Shown here in pieces: positions 48,357 through 60,855 of a stretch of 64,000 nucleotides of DNA. The notes under the pieces were generated by a model. That model had not been told where the DNA came from. It made no database searches and was given only the letters and a program-made list of their open reading frames with translations. The stretch is taken from contig BCIK01000002.1 of assembly GCA_039545295.1 (NCBI GenBank), positions 315,808-379,807 of the forward strand, read 5' to 3'. A program made the position numbers and the translations under genes. Source of the DNA: Udeniomyces pyricola (lineage: Eukaryota; Basidiomycota; Tremellomycetes; Cystofilobasidiales; Mrakiaceae). How positions within the stretch are numbered: position 1 is the stretch's first letter; each line of letters opens with the position of its first letter.

Positions 48357-51300
48357 TCACAAGAACGACACCAGCACACCTTCTACCAGCAAGCGTTCCT
48401 TCCAATCAAACGTCTCTCCCTTCTCATCCATCATGCTCCACAACTTTTCGACCGCCGCCTGGTTCTCCTTAAAAGGCTGATGAGAGGTAAGGCACGTTGG
48501 AGGTACCGTGTAAAAAGGCGACGACAGAGGGGTTCCGGCATCAGCAAATGGTCTATGGCCCATGGCGAGCGAACGAGCAAGCGGGCTTCCAGACTTACCC
48601 TGTAATTACCGCAGCCTAATATCGATCAAGACGGCAAGACGAGTGAAGATCCAACATAAATCCCAGAAAGACATATCAGGTTCGGTCCGAATATCGTCGG
48701 ACAACCACTAGGAAAGCTCAAACGCAAATCACGTACTACTCAGGCCGACCCGACACGCCTCTCGATGCTCCGGATGGATGGCGACCGTCCCAGCTAGGAA
48801 CCACGGAAGAGCTCGAGCAAAGTACATGCTTCGATACTGTGGATACGGGACATAAGGAATTCCGTCTGGAGACAAGAGCCGGGTGGCCTTTGAAACTTGG
48901 ATGATGGCCTCGAGAGCCTTCTGGACAACGGTTGCCAGACAACCAAGTTTGCGCACAGATTGATAGAGGTGTATCAAGCAAGCCTGGAGATAGTTTGAAC
49001 GAGATACGCAACAGAGCAAGGATTCCGAGGTTACGAATCGTCAGCTTCCGCTGCGCCGAACCAGGAACACCTTGCGTCAAACGCGATCGTCGACGAACCT
49101 GTTTCCACATCTCTTGCGTCGCAAGTTCTTCAGCGAGTGCAAGCTCTCCTGAATCCTCATCAGTCGAGAAAGAAGGCACTGTAGCCTGCCATGCCAAGAT
49201 GGTTCGTTCGATGCGTCTCGCCTTGATCGATACCGTCTCAGGGTCGAGAGTGGCGCTGTCGACGCCCAAGTTGGAAGCGGCGGCAAGGCAGAGGAAAAGA
49301 CCGAATGGAAGACCGCAGTGGACTGAGAAGGGATCTTTGGAAATGGTCCGAATCCCTGTTGAATTCGTTGCATCAGCGAGTGATCGCACAGCGGACGAGA
49401 TTCGATCAAAGGGCAACAAACTGACAATCGTCGTATCTTGCCTCCTGATCAGGCAAAATTTCGGTTGGAAGATCGGCAATCTCTAGTACTGTCCGCTGGT
49501 TAGGCAGGCATATGGATCGAAAGACTGTACAAGCGATGAAGGAATACGGTTATCACTATGATCCAGATGTGCGCCTTTCACACAATCAGAACAGCCGCGG
49601 TTCCTCGCTTACCATCGGAGTAAGAATAGGCTCGCATAATCAAGGCCGATGCTGACTTGGTCTTGTCAAAAAAGACTGTCGGTGGCATTGAGCTTTCGGC
49701 CATGCAAAGATCTCCGAGCAACAGTACCCCATGAGATGCCACTGATCCGTGGACGCCCGCCTGGATGGAGTGAGAGCAGAAAAATCATCAGTTCAAGCAA
49801 TTTGAGAAGTATGATATCAAGTATTTGCCCTTACCTGTTGATACTGGGAGTAATGGAACCGATCAGGAAGGAGGATGGGGGAGAAGGGGGGAGAGAGAAG
49901 TCGCATCAGAGTAAGCTTTAGTTTACAAATCGAACGATCACTAGGACGAGACAAACCTGGATATCGAGGATCGCCAACAACTTGGCTTCTATGGGATGGG
50001 GCATATCAAAGTAACTGATTGTTTGCTATGAAACAAACAATTGAGGAAATGTGCGGATCCTTGTGTGAGCGGAGCGAAAAACCTCGACGAGTGCTTGACG
50101 CTCGCATGCCAAATCGACTCACCTGGAACGCTTCCTCTGATTGACGCTCTAAATCGAGCCTCTCTTCCTCGGTCTCGGCCGCTGAAGATGCAAAGAAAAG
50201 AGACGCAGCTCTGCTGGATGCCTGGGTCAATATCTGGATTGGATCAGCAAACCGCGCGTATGAGATCAGCCGATGCAACGTTTTGGACATTAAAGGACGA
50301 GTGTCAGGCGACAGACGACAAACATTTGATTCTGCCAGTTTCTCGACATGCTTGAGGATGATCTTGCGAACAGGCGAAGGAATCGAGTGGAAATCTAAGA
50401 AGAAAGAGAAGTAGATGAGAATCACGGCTCCAACAACGGCGATTGTCAGACGATGGCCCACCAAAGTACTCACATATGTCATTCAACCCCCAGTCTATCG
50501 TTGGGACCGCAGGCAAGCAGCACATCAGAACATCTTTCGGGTGTGTCGCAAGTTCACGTCGGAGATAAAGGATAACAATAAAGAAATACCAAGATAAAAC
50601 GTACAATGCTTTTTGGTCTCTAGCCCAGCTCGATCATCTGCTAGTGCCCCATCAATCAAGCCCGTTTCATTGAGATCTTCTGTCCAACCAGGAAGATCAG
50701 TCGCGGGATTGAATTGAGCCGCCGTAGGGTTTGAGGCAGATGATCGAATGAGAGCTGCCAGTGAGTCGGCAAACGACTGAAGCCGAAGCATCGTATGACT
50801 GGTGTCAACCAGTACGACCGGGCGCTGGGTTCTGGTACCCAAGATTGGGCGGACAGATGCGTGACTGTTGGGCACGTCTGTGAGGTGGCGAGAAGGAAAA
50901 GCTTGGTGGACGATCTCGGACTGGGCCGGGTAAGGATGAGGTGATGGTTGGCATGCGGCCGGTAGGACGTGATAAGGATGAGTTCGTGGTTGCTGGTGAT
51001 ACTGCGTATGGGGATGCTGATTGTGGTGCTGATGCGGATTAGACGTTTGAGACGGATATGTTGAGGACCGGTGATGCGATGGAGGTCCAGGTTGAAGTTG
51101 AACGCTGGTCTGATGTGGATAGAGTGGCAGAGGTGGACTTTGAGTTGACTGCTGACGGGCTGACGGAGGTCCCGAGGCATGTGGTGGTATATCTTGGGTG
51201 ACAGGCGGATACGATGCAGACTGCGGCGGTGGAGGAGGGCGTGCAGGAGGCGGAGGAAGGGGAGCTGAGGGAAATGGTTGGGTAGAGGGCCCCGCGATTG

Positions 51301-51983
51301 CATCCAGCAGGGGTGAGGTCGAGTAGAGAGCACGAGGGTGGGACGTCGCGCGATTCAACTTTGATGTTGGCGGTTGAGAAGTCGGTTGCGCCGGATGTGC
51401 TGAAGATGACGAAGATGAAGCCAGATCAGGAACGGCAACGGCCACGGCTGATGAAGGATTGGACTTGGTTCGACGGTTGGCTCCTATGCGGGGTGGACCT
51501 CGGACACATTCGTAACTGCCTAGAGAATGAGCACGATGGAAAGCATCTGATCGTCAGCATGGCTTATTCTGCATCCCTTGAGAGTCTGACCATGGGCACG
51601 TGTAGTTGAGCACGGTTGCAACAACGCAAGTGGGATGATGGGCTTACTCTTGAAACATCGGAGACAGGAAACTGGTTTCCCATTAGACTCGAGTGCTTCC
51701 CCTTGGACGGGCACGCCACTAACGGCATCCAGCCTTTCTTCACCACACTTTTTGCGACGCTGGTGTCATGTTTGATGTAGCAAGATGGCGATGGCCAAGC
51801 ATTGGACCATGAGTTGAAAGGACCATTGAGCGAAGGAAGGACAGGGAGGGGAAAGGAAGGGATAAGCATGAGCCGACGCGTCCTTTCGGACTCGAGCGAA
51901 GGAGGGCGAGGAAACGACGCCCACGGACGGACCTTGAGACATGTCAAACAACCCGAGCGACTCCGAGGGGCCGAGGGTGGCAT
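48357..51983 (-). CDS. Zn2Cys6 fungal transcription factor with extended zinc-cluster loop (second copy)
   Basis: This is a nuclear regulator. The ATG at 51983 gives MPPSAPRSRSGCLTCLK; introns follow K17 and K54. The cluster is C12-X2-C15-X6-C22, then an unusually long 26-residue spacer, then C49-X2-C52-X6-C59 (SCLRCFKSSYEC). A very Pro/His/Gln/Ser-rich region follows (51320-50850), then FADSLAALIRSSASNPTAAQ and a C-terminal helical region typical of fungal Zn-cluster proteins (MYFARALPWFLAGTVAIHPE). The open frame would stop at 48729, but a donor just after CRVGLS leads to an SCGNYR exon and then to PFKENQAAVEKLWSMMDEKG ending VLVSFL-stop at 48357. That ending matches the usual form of this family (an LW..D..G..DW pattern). 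The target genes are unknown; neighbours give no clear clue. Confidence 0.83.
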
Positions 51984-52924
51984 GTAGCAGGCAACTGGCG
52001 AGGATGGATAGACTGGGGTGGAGGGTAGGGTCGTAGTGGGAGTTGGATGTAAGGATGGATGAATGAATAAATGTGGTGCTTGTCGCGTTAGGATGCTGGA
52101 TGTTGGGCAAGGGGGAGAGGAAGACTGGAAGGGACCAGATCAGCAAGAGGCAGAGAGGGACAGAGAGACACAGACACGCATGAGAGAGAAGCTCAAACGG
52201 TCTCTGCCGGTCTGCGGGAGTGACGACTGGAAGCCTCGGCCAGTCGTCACGTTGTTTCGGACTAGATCATCCACCATCAGCTGCATCAGCATCCAAGCGT
52301 CACCATGGGCTGCGCTTATGTTGAATTCCCATGTCCCATTTCCCATGTCCCATTTCCCATGTCCCATTTCCCATGTCCCATTTCCCATGTCCCTCCTATA
52401 TATCATCTCTTGCAATCGACGATCACATACGCACTCTACACCGGACACCAACAAATCAAGTTGATTTTGATTTGCTACACTCAGTCCAGATCGATCCCAC
52501 ATCGATCTCATCAGAGTCATAACCACGCGAGGTACATTTTAAACTAATGAAATAATCAAGTCATCAACCAGGTGTTGCCAGGCTGTGCCAGGCTCAACTC
52601 GTGTCACCAAGTGTTGCCAAGTGCCGCGCGCTCGCCCACACGTCAAAGATCAGTCAGTGGTTTTCGATTCACAGCGCGTCGATGGACGACGTGCTTTCAA
52701 CCATCAACGTCCAACCATTAACCATTAACCATCAACCATCAACCATCAACCAACCAGCTCATCTGCACATACATATATACATATATATATATATCCACCC
52801 ATCCAACTCCGTCTTGGCCACCACACAGAAATCGTCCCGCCTGCGCGCTTTGCTTGGCCTCTATCGCTATCACCTTCTACATTGTCTTGTCCATCGTTTG
52901 GGTCTCCCCCGCCTACCCGTCGTC
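51984..52924. promoter_or_regulatory. Divergent promoter: Zn2Cys6 regulator (-) and NGG1/ADA3 (+)
   Basis: About 940 bases lie between the divergent ATGs. They include a 14-bp minisatellite (52328-52393), CAACCAT/TAACCAT heptamer repeats (about 52700-52752), GTGTTGCCA repeats (52570-52620) and an AT tract with TATATA (52768-52795) about 130 bases upstream of the ADA3 start. Confidence 0.5.
52328..52393. repeat. 14-bp minisatellite, 4.7 copies
   Basis: The unit CCCATGTCCCATTT is repeated perfectly four times, followed by ten bases of a fifth copy. It lies about 345 bases upstream of the second Zn2Cys6 ATG, inside the divergent promoter region. Confidence 0.95.
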
Positions 52925-55891
52925 ATGGACGCCCCGCTTCGTCATTCCCAGCTTCTTCTCGACCTCATCGCCCGACCACTCCCCTCGACGATCCCGCCGA
53001 CACCCGATCTCATCGCTCTTCAGAACCATCTCGAGGCCCTTCGCACCTCGGCTCATAAACGCTTACGTGTCCTCGATACCAGCCGTAGACGCGTCGAAGC
53101 CCTTCGAGATCGTGACATCCAAGCCGACAAGGACTCTTCTGCCGCTTCGGCTTCAAAGGAAAACGATGCTCGACTCAAGGCTAAGGAGACGGCCCGTCAA
53201 GAGAAGCAGCAGCGCGAAGAAGAACGCGAACAGCAACGCGAGCGTGAACTCGAGAAAGAGCGCAGGGACGTTGAGCGCGCCAAGGACAAGGAGCGCGAAA
53301 GGGAACGCGCTAAGCGGGAGAGAGACAAAATCCGACGCGAAGCTGAAAAGGAGGAAACTGAGCGCGAGAGGAAGGAGGTTGATCGTGAGAAGAAGGAGGC
53401 CGACCGTGAAAGGAAGGAAGCCGAGTCTAGTCGCCATCGCACCATGGGGGGCAAGACAAAACCACCCCCACCCCCTCCTCCCCCATCATCGATAGCAGGT
53501 AGCATGGGCTCCAAGACGGCTCCTCCATCCCAGTTCTACGCGCCTTCTCCCCCTGTCGTTGTCAAAACCGAGCCCAGTGCGTTGCAGTTCTTCGCTGTCG
53601 GCTTGCTGTGTTGCGGACCGGGCCGAGATGCGGGCGTTCCGAGGACTAACATTGCATGTCGATTGTGTCCACTCTACCCCTCCAGTACCGATGCCGCCTC
53701 CACCTCCACCCAGCTTACCTCCTCCGCCACCTCCCCCTGCATCGACACCCCCACCGTCACCTCCTCCACTCAATCAATCCCAGCCTCTCCCCATCCCGCC
53801 CGCTACCGCAGTAATCCCAAACCCATCAATCCCTGTCGCCTCTTCCAAACCGCCTGCTGTTTCTTCGGTGCCAGACTCTCGCCAACCGAGCACTGCACCC
53901 GCCTCGGATGACTCTGATGCATCGTCGATCGCCATGACACACAAGAAATTGTTTGTAGAATCTGAGCTAGGACTGCGTGGATGATATCGTATCCACGCAA
54001 AATCGCTCCTAACCCGCTTCTGTTCTGACCCCGCAGTAAGAAAAAGAGGAAACGCGAGCTTGTCACCAGTGATAACGAGACGGAAACGCCGAAAAAGTCT
54101 CAGGATCCAGGTCAGTTGCTATGTCGCTTCTCCTCTTCTTGTGTACTTGCTCAACCGAACTGCTCGCGAAGCCACGTCACGACTGATGCCTTGATGCTTG
54201 CTTGTCGACAGGCCCCTCACGTCGCTCGAGGGATCGCTCTGCCAGAGCCTCTTCACCGTTGTCGATGCGGGCGTCGACTAAGATCAAATTGTTTTCTGCT
54301 AATGTGAGTCGTCTTTTACCCATAAAATGGCTCGTAGGCAAGTAAGCATGTTCCAATAGTGTTGACGCTCCTCTTTCATGCTATTGTACGGCATGTGGTA
54401 AACAATAGCAAGCGACATCGCCTTTACCCTCACCCGGACCCTCATCTAGCAGTAACATCGATTTCAACCTTCCAACCGTCACGCATTCGCTTGTCCCGCC
54501 ACGTCATCCTGTCTCTCGTCCCCCTCAACCTAATCCTATGACGCAGTCTCAAGTCAACGAGGACTTCACCAACGCCAAGCCGGGGACGCAAACGCTTTTC
54601 GCGACGTTTTGGCAGAGCGTTGAACCGTATGTCAGGCAGGTAGGAGAGGAGGATTTAGCGTTCTTGAAGGCCTGGAAAGTGAGTCCTGCATGCTTCGTGA
54701 GATGCAGCTTCCAGCACAGCAACAAGCTCAAGGAGAGTGAGGTTGATGCTGATGCTTCTGGTGCGTATTTTATTGCAGGACGAAGATCTTGCACCCATGA
54801 GAATTCCGTCCCTCGGCCCTCATTATCAACTCGCTTGGGATGAAGAAGATCGACTTGCTGCTCAGAATTTACCGATTCCTGTCATGTCTTCCACCATGAC
54901 GATGTCTCCTCTTCAGCGGTCTTCACAAGGCGCCAACCGAGCGCTCGATTACCCCAAGATGGGCAAGGCCGAGGCAGCCTTCGACACGCTGCAGATGAAG
55001 GAAGACGATCTCGTCGTGGAGGACAAGGGAGCAGGGCCCTTGACAGAGCGAGTTGTTTCGGCCTTGATGGCAGCGAGAGAGGAAGGGGATGCCCCTATCG
55101 GATTTGGAGTCACTGCCGGACCCGCCGGTATTGGTTCAAGGAGTCAATTGCCTAGCGTCAGCGTCACTCCAGCCGATGCCGGACCCTCAACGTCATCAAG
55201 CGAGAAGCCGATTGGTTTGGGTAGTCTCGAAGAAGGCATCAAGCGCGAGCTTCAATTCATTGGCTTGCTTCAGGACAAAGACGTTCGTCCCTTTCGATTC
55301 GCAATTCGTATGCTTTTATTCTACAAAATTTTTGTCGTGACTGATCTTTGCTGACTGCACGTCTCTCCTCCATTTTGTCAATTGTGACTCCTTTCTGTCT
55401 TTCCTTTTTGTTGTTATCAGGTTGACTGGTCTCAACGTGCTGATGACGAGATTTCGACGTCTCTCCGACAAACTCAGCGGCTTCTTGCCAACCAATCGAA
55501 GCTCAATGAAGCTCGACGTTCGACTCTGCTCTCCATAGCCAAAGACCGCCTCGCGTTCGCCGAGTACCAATCGTGTTTGGACGGTCTCGACCGGATCATT
55601 GACGCTGGCTGGGCGAAGCGGCAGCGACTCATGGCCAAAGCGCTTAAGCGAAGTAAAGTCAAGGACAAGGGCATCGTTGGAGGTGAGGAGAAGGAGGCGC
55701 GAGAGAAGGAGAAAGAGGAGAAGCGCAAGTTGAATGAGGGCCTCAAGTCGGCAATCGAGAGGCGTAAGAGATTTGTCGAGCATGTTGGAGGGATGTTCAA
55801 GATGGAGGAGAAGGAAACACCAGGAAGGTTCTATGGCTTGCCAACCGAGAGTGTGTTCAAGGGGCTGACGGTTGAAGAGGACAAGGCTTGA
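52925..55891 (+). CDS. NGG1: SAGA/ADA histone acetyltransferase subunit ADA3 (NGG1)
   Basis: This is a structural subunit of the Gcn5 acetyltransferase module of SAGA/ADA complexes. The ATG at 52925 (MDAPLRHSQLLLDLIARPLP) is preferred over upstream non-ATG openings. Next come a long charged coiled coil (about residues 75-170, rich in R/E/K), a poly-Pro segment, basic NLS-like KKKRKREL, and DFTNAKPGTQTLFATFWQSV with EPYVRQVGEEDLAFLKAWK. The C-terminal Ada3 domain follows: EEGIKRELQFIGLLQDKDVD, WSQRADDEISTSLRQTQRLL, AKDRLAFAEYQSCLDGLDRI and a Lys-rich RQRLMAKALKRSKVKDKG. It ends TVEEDKA-stop. The DDEI...LR...RL and YQ.CL..LD patterns are the hallmarks of the domain. The protein has roughly 800 residues. 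Introns near 53580-53690 and 53990-54540 are approximate. Confidence 0.88.
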
Positions 55892-57192
55892 GGATGAGGC
55901 GTATATCGATAACGATCTCTTACGACTATGGTAATGACATGTGTACGTATACGTATCCGAATACTCAAACTTTACGGTTCTCGTCCGAGTGACGGTGGAT
56001 CTCAGCTGCACTAACGGCATCGCGAAGTGATCTTAGATCATCTCTGTCAGTGTGTTGCTGTCCTATAGATAGTGGGAAGACTTAAGAGCTCTTTTGTAAA
56101 GAGGCATCGGGCATGTCGAAGACTCGATCGAAGGATGAACGAAGCTAGTAAGGTCGTCAGCACCAGGCTTAGCTCGAAGGTGAAAGGTTGATTAAAGCGT
56201 GGGGATTAGATGTATCAAGTGCCGTTGGATCCGGTATGTACCCGTTGGGAAATCAGGTACCAGACGCGCCCGCTCAACGTGCAACTAGATGACCAGAGCA
56301 ATCGACTCGGATCGAAATAGCTGAATCAACACACACGTACGATATGCGTCACGGTCTCTCAATTCACCACCTCCCATACTCACTGATCACGCTGCAGTCC
56401 GTCGAATTGTTGAACGCTTGTACCGACGTATTTGCAGGCCTCACCTCATCACGGACCTGCGACGTGCTTGATTACGATCAGCAACCCACCTCTTAGTCAG
56501 CCGGATTCCGAGGTAACACCACGATAGCGGTCCCTCGCCAAAATATAGACCAACACCGGTTCAAGGCTCAATTGAATAGCTGACAGCTTTGATCGGCTAC
56601 CACCGATCTATCGACTAAGGGGTGAAGTGACGGTCAGGATCTCCGGTCGCATCAAAGGCGCATTAGCGCATTTCCGTTGATTCTCCGAAGGTATGCAGAC
56701 GGAGCGGCGTGGTGGTGTCATGCCCTACGACCCTCTCATGTGCCGCAGCCGCATCGTAAACGTATGACTCGCTGACTGATCACAGGTGAAAAAAACTCTT
56801 GGGCATGAGACGGCTGATGATGTGCTCTCGATCGCGGCATGCAGGCTATATTCACAGCGAGCGCAGGCTACACCTGGCGCGGGTGATGCATGTGATGTGC
56901 CGGTTGATTGCCATTAACATGATTTCATCTATCCAGAAGCTCGAGGTCCGAGGTCTGCCGAGGTCCGAGGTTTGAGATCAAAGGTTATAATGTTTTTATT
57001 TTATATATTTAATTCGACTATAGATCTGGCAGAGCCTTTTATATTCCAGAGAAAGTCCTCGCTGTTCATCGACCACCAACCCCTTTTATTTCCACATCTC
57101 TCGTCCGATCAACACACACCTGATCCTTCAGCTGTCAGCTACTGGCAGCACCTTCCTCCCTATCCCCAAACTTCTCAAGTCACCTCTCCACC
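55892..57192. other. Intergenic region and promoter of the sugar transporter
   Basis: These 1.3 kb, the second-longest stretch without a gene in the window, contain no supported gene. A GAGGTCCGAGGT direct repeat lies at about 56942-56972. An AT-rich TATATAT patch (about 56990-57010) sits some 190 bases upstream of the transporter ATG. Confidence 0.6.
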
Positions 57193-60100
57193 ATGGCTCC
57201 TCCCGCTGCCGGTGGCTCTCTTGCCGTCGCTCTTGCGCGTCGAAACGAACTCGGCGGTGCAACAGGATATCGTGCACTCGTTCAGAATGCACACGTCTTT
57301 GGGCTTGCGGTACGTATAGAAGTCGCTCACAGACGAACGACTCTCGCTCATGATGCAGTCAAGCCGTAGGGAATTAGTCGCATGAATCATGTAGCCGACA
57401 CAACTTAGAGTTCAGGACTTGTCCGAAGTTGCTCCGCATCTTGATCACTAACGAATCTTCATTCCTTCTACTTGATGCATAATCTATTCAGGTGTTCTGC
57501 TCGCTGGGTGGACTGATTTATGGCTACAAGTAAGTTTTGATCATGGGATACTATCTCTTGTGATTGGATCATGTGCACGGCGATAGCCAGGCCTAAGCTA
57601 ACCCGCGTCGTTCTTGCCATCCAACAGTCAAGGCGTTTTCAGCGGTATTCTTGCAATGCCAAACTTTACCCGACAAATTCCTGAAGCTGTGCCAGCCGGT
57701 ACGAAAGGATGGCTGACGTCTATTCTCGAACTAGGAGGTAATCTCAGTCGCCTGACATTCTCTATTTGCATATTTTGAGATGATCTCACGGTCAATGGAA
57801 CTTGACATGTTAACTTCTGGACCTCTGCACCTTCCTTAGCTTGGCTTGGAACGATCTGCACTGGCCCTATCGCTGAATCCATCGGAAGGAAGCGAGGAGT
57901 TCAGTTCGCTGTCCTCATCTTCTGTATCGGTGTCATTGTCCAAGTGACTGCCTATCATGCGGGATCCATCTATGCTGGCCGCTTCATCACCGGGTGGGGG
58001 GTCGGATCAATCTCTATGCTAGTTCCGTAAGTCTTTCAGGTGTTTTCTTCTGTCGGCTGTGACCTTGTATTGGACCACGTCTGAGTAACTCTTTCGCCTA
58101 TCTCTGCACACAGCATGTACAACGCTGAAATCAGCCCTCCCGAGGTAAATTGTGGTACTTGTGATGTAAATTCAGGGCTCATCACTTTCAAACTGACGAT
58201 TCATTTATTCTCTGTGCTCGCAACAGATCCGTGGAGCTCTAGTTGGATTACAGCAATTGTCCATCACCTTTGGCATTCTCATCAGCTTTTGGCTCGATTA
58301 TGGAACCAATGTCGGTACTCTCGATCGACCTACGTAAATTGCTATCAGATCAAAACTGCTGAGCTCGAAATGTTTGTTTATTCACCCTCGGATACAGTAC
58401 ATCGGCGGCACGGGTGCAACCCAAGCTGCTGCTGCTTGGAGACTTCCCCTCGCCCTCCAACTCGTGCCTGGACTTATCCTCGGTATCGGGTTCATTTGGA
58501 TGCCATACTCCCCGCGAGTCAGTAAAGCCATTAACTTGCTGTCGGGTTGTTGGCCGTTTGCCATGTTCACCACATACAATCTTCAATTTCAATCATTGCT
58601 CGATACTCATCCACTTGGCTCTATGCCTCCTTTTTCATGCCGCTATAGTTCCTCATGATGAAAGGTAGAGAAGACGAAGCTCTTGTAGTACTCGCAGCCC
58701 TTCGACGATTGCCCAGCGACCACCGGCTCGTTCAGCTCGAGTTCCTCGAAATCAAGGCGCAGGTCGTGTTCGACCGCGAAACCGACCTCGTCAACTTCCC
58801 CAATGTCGTTCCTGGCAGCCTGAGGGCATCTTTTGAAGGCTATAAGAGGTAAGTTCATCATCGCGGCTGACCGAAAGACTTTTGTCGACCTTTTTACTCA
58901 AGCTGTTCGCTACTCCTTGTGATCTTGCTGTAGTCTGTTCACCAACCGAGCATACTTCCGACGTGTGATGGTTGCGTGCCTGACTATGTTCTTCCAGCAA
59001 TGGTATGTCCTGGTCAATTTTCAGGCTATTGTACGCACCATACACCTAACAGTAGATGTATGATTGAAAAAAATAACAAACGTATATTTTGACTTCTTTG
59101 AAACCCTTCCCATTCGGCGATGCGCATCTTGCAGGACTGGTATCAATGCTATTCTCTACGTGAGTGCACATGATACTTGTTGCTCCATACCAAGTCATTC
59201 AACGTTTTCTATCGTGGTGCTGATCCTCGGATGTCTGCAATCCTATTAGTACGCGCCGTCAATCTTTGAAGCCCTTGGACTTACCGGGAACACTATCTCG
59301 CTGCTCGCGACGGGAGTCGTTGGCATTGTCATGTGGCTAGTGAGTGATTTCGGAGACGTAAACAGTATCAGAATGCGTTTGAGTAGAAAACCATTGTCTT
59401 CACGACACTCGCTGATCATTGGGTACACAGGCTACGATTCCAGCTGTACTTTATATCGACAAAGTCGGTCGAAAGCCGGTACTCGTCAGCGGGGCTATCC
59501 TCATGGCCATGTGAGAACTTTCTGTGCTATGAATTTCCACGTCCTTCATTGCTCACGTATACGCTCACGCCAATGAGTGCTGATGATGCCTGAAACTCTT
59601 CCTCTTGTCTTCTTCGCTTTCGCCTGTCTTGTACATCGTCCAATCTCTCACTCTTCTGTAGATGCCATTTCATTGTCGCTGGGTTGAGCGGCAAGTATGA
59701 GGACGATTGGCCTGCACACAAAGCTGCTGGGTGGGTGTGTGTTGTTGCAATCTGGTTCTTTGTCGCATTCTTTGGATACAGCTGGGGGCCAGGTAAGTTC
59801 CAATAGCCCAATGAAAATTGCATGTTGAGCTCAGGCTTCATCTTCTCACTTTACCGATCATCGGTTTCGCTTTTCCCGGATCCTTACAGCTGCTTGGATC
59901 ATCGTGGCCGAAGTGTTCCCTTCTTCAATCAGGAGTAAGGGAATATCAGTCGGAGCATCGAGCAATTGGGCAAACAACTTCGCAGTCGGTACGTATCTCT
60001 CTCAAAGTTGAACAACCATCTTAGACCGTGCTAGAAAGGTAGCATAAAAGGTGAGATGAGGAACAAGCATGAAACCACGACTAACGATGTGTGTTTGTGC

Positions 60101-60855
60101 ACGTGGTATTTCCCTTTCCTCCTTGCTTAGGTCTCGCAACTCCGTCCATGCTGCAACATCTCAGGTGAGCGCAGAGAATACGGCATGGGACTCTTTCATT
60201 CATATTTTGAGACAAACTTGGTTGAGCGCTGATTATTCGTCCGACTGGACGTTTCCACTGTCGACAGATTTGGGACGTACATCTTTTTTGGCACCTTGAC
60301 CGCAATGGGTGCTGCCTGGGTCCAGTTCATGGTCGTCAGTCTCGCTGAGTTGATGCAAATTTCTGAGCAGTATCGGACCCGAGTGGTACATTTTGCTAAC
60401 AACACGTTGTAAACTTGATTTGTCGACAGCCCGAAACGAAGTGCGTGGGATATCTTAACCCTCTACCCTTTATAGCTCCGCTTAGGAAAGCGCTGACTAG
60501 AATAACTTTTTGAACTGTTTTTTGCCGTTTTTTTTTTTCTTAGAGGTGTGACACTTGAAGAGATGGACGTTGCCTTTGGCGACGTGGCTGGAACTTCTCA
60601 CGCAGACCTTTCACGCAAGGCTAAGATCGATCGAGAAATTGGTACGTGTCCTTCCTGCCCCTAATATTGGGATATTTCTCGGTACGTCAGATTTGTTGCT
60701 TGATGCTGAACACTGGTGGCGTTCACTTTCTCTCTCTCTCTCTCGTTGTGACAGGCCTCGAGGCTCTCCTCTTCAATGGCGAAACTTCTCCAAGTGTCCA
60801 TTCCGCTGAGAAACATAACGAGGTTGAAAAGCGCGAGTTCACGCACCATGCCTGA
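57193..60855 (+). CDS. Sugar porter-family MFS transporter
   Basis: This is a 12-helix sugar:H+ symporter or facilitator of the plasma membrane. The ATG at 57193 (context CCACCATGG) gives MAPPAAGGSLAVALARRNEL. Sugar-porter signatures in order: GGLIYGYNQGVFSGILAMPN; ESIGRKRG; RFITGWGVGSISMLVPMYNA with EISPPEIRGALVGLQQ; WMPYSPRFLM (the PESPR motif with a Tyr); FFQQWTGINAILYYAPSIFE; DKVGRKPVLVSGA; and PETKGVTLEEMDVAFGD. The C-terminal cytosolic tail is about 60 residues and ends EFTHHA-stop. At least a dozen introns split the gene, including some inside membrane helices. The QQWTGIN motif points to a hexose or related polyol/acid substrate, which sequence alone does not specify. Confidence 0.92.

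Noticed and set aside
48729..49019. C-terminus of the second Zn2Cys6 protein at 48729
   Set aside because: The frame ends right after a usable donor. Splicing to two further exons gives the C-terminus typical of this family, ending at 48357.
52700..52752. TAACCAT/CAACCAT array as an interstitial telomere repeat
   Set aside because: The units are irregular heptamers with only a few copies and do not match the fungal TTAGGG-type telomere.
52601..52924. ADA3 start upstream of 52925
   Set aside because: The upstream frame begins without an ATG and translates repeats and AT tracts; MDAPLRHSQ at 52925 starts the helical N-terminus.
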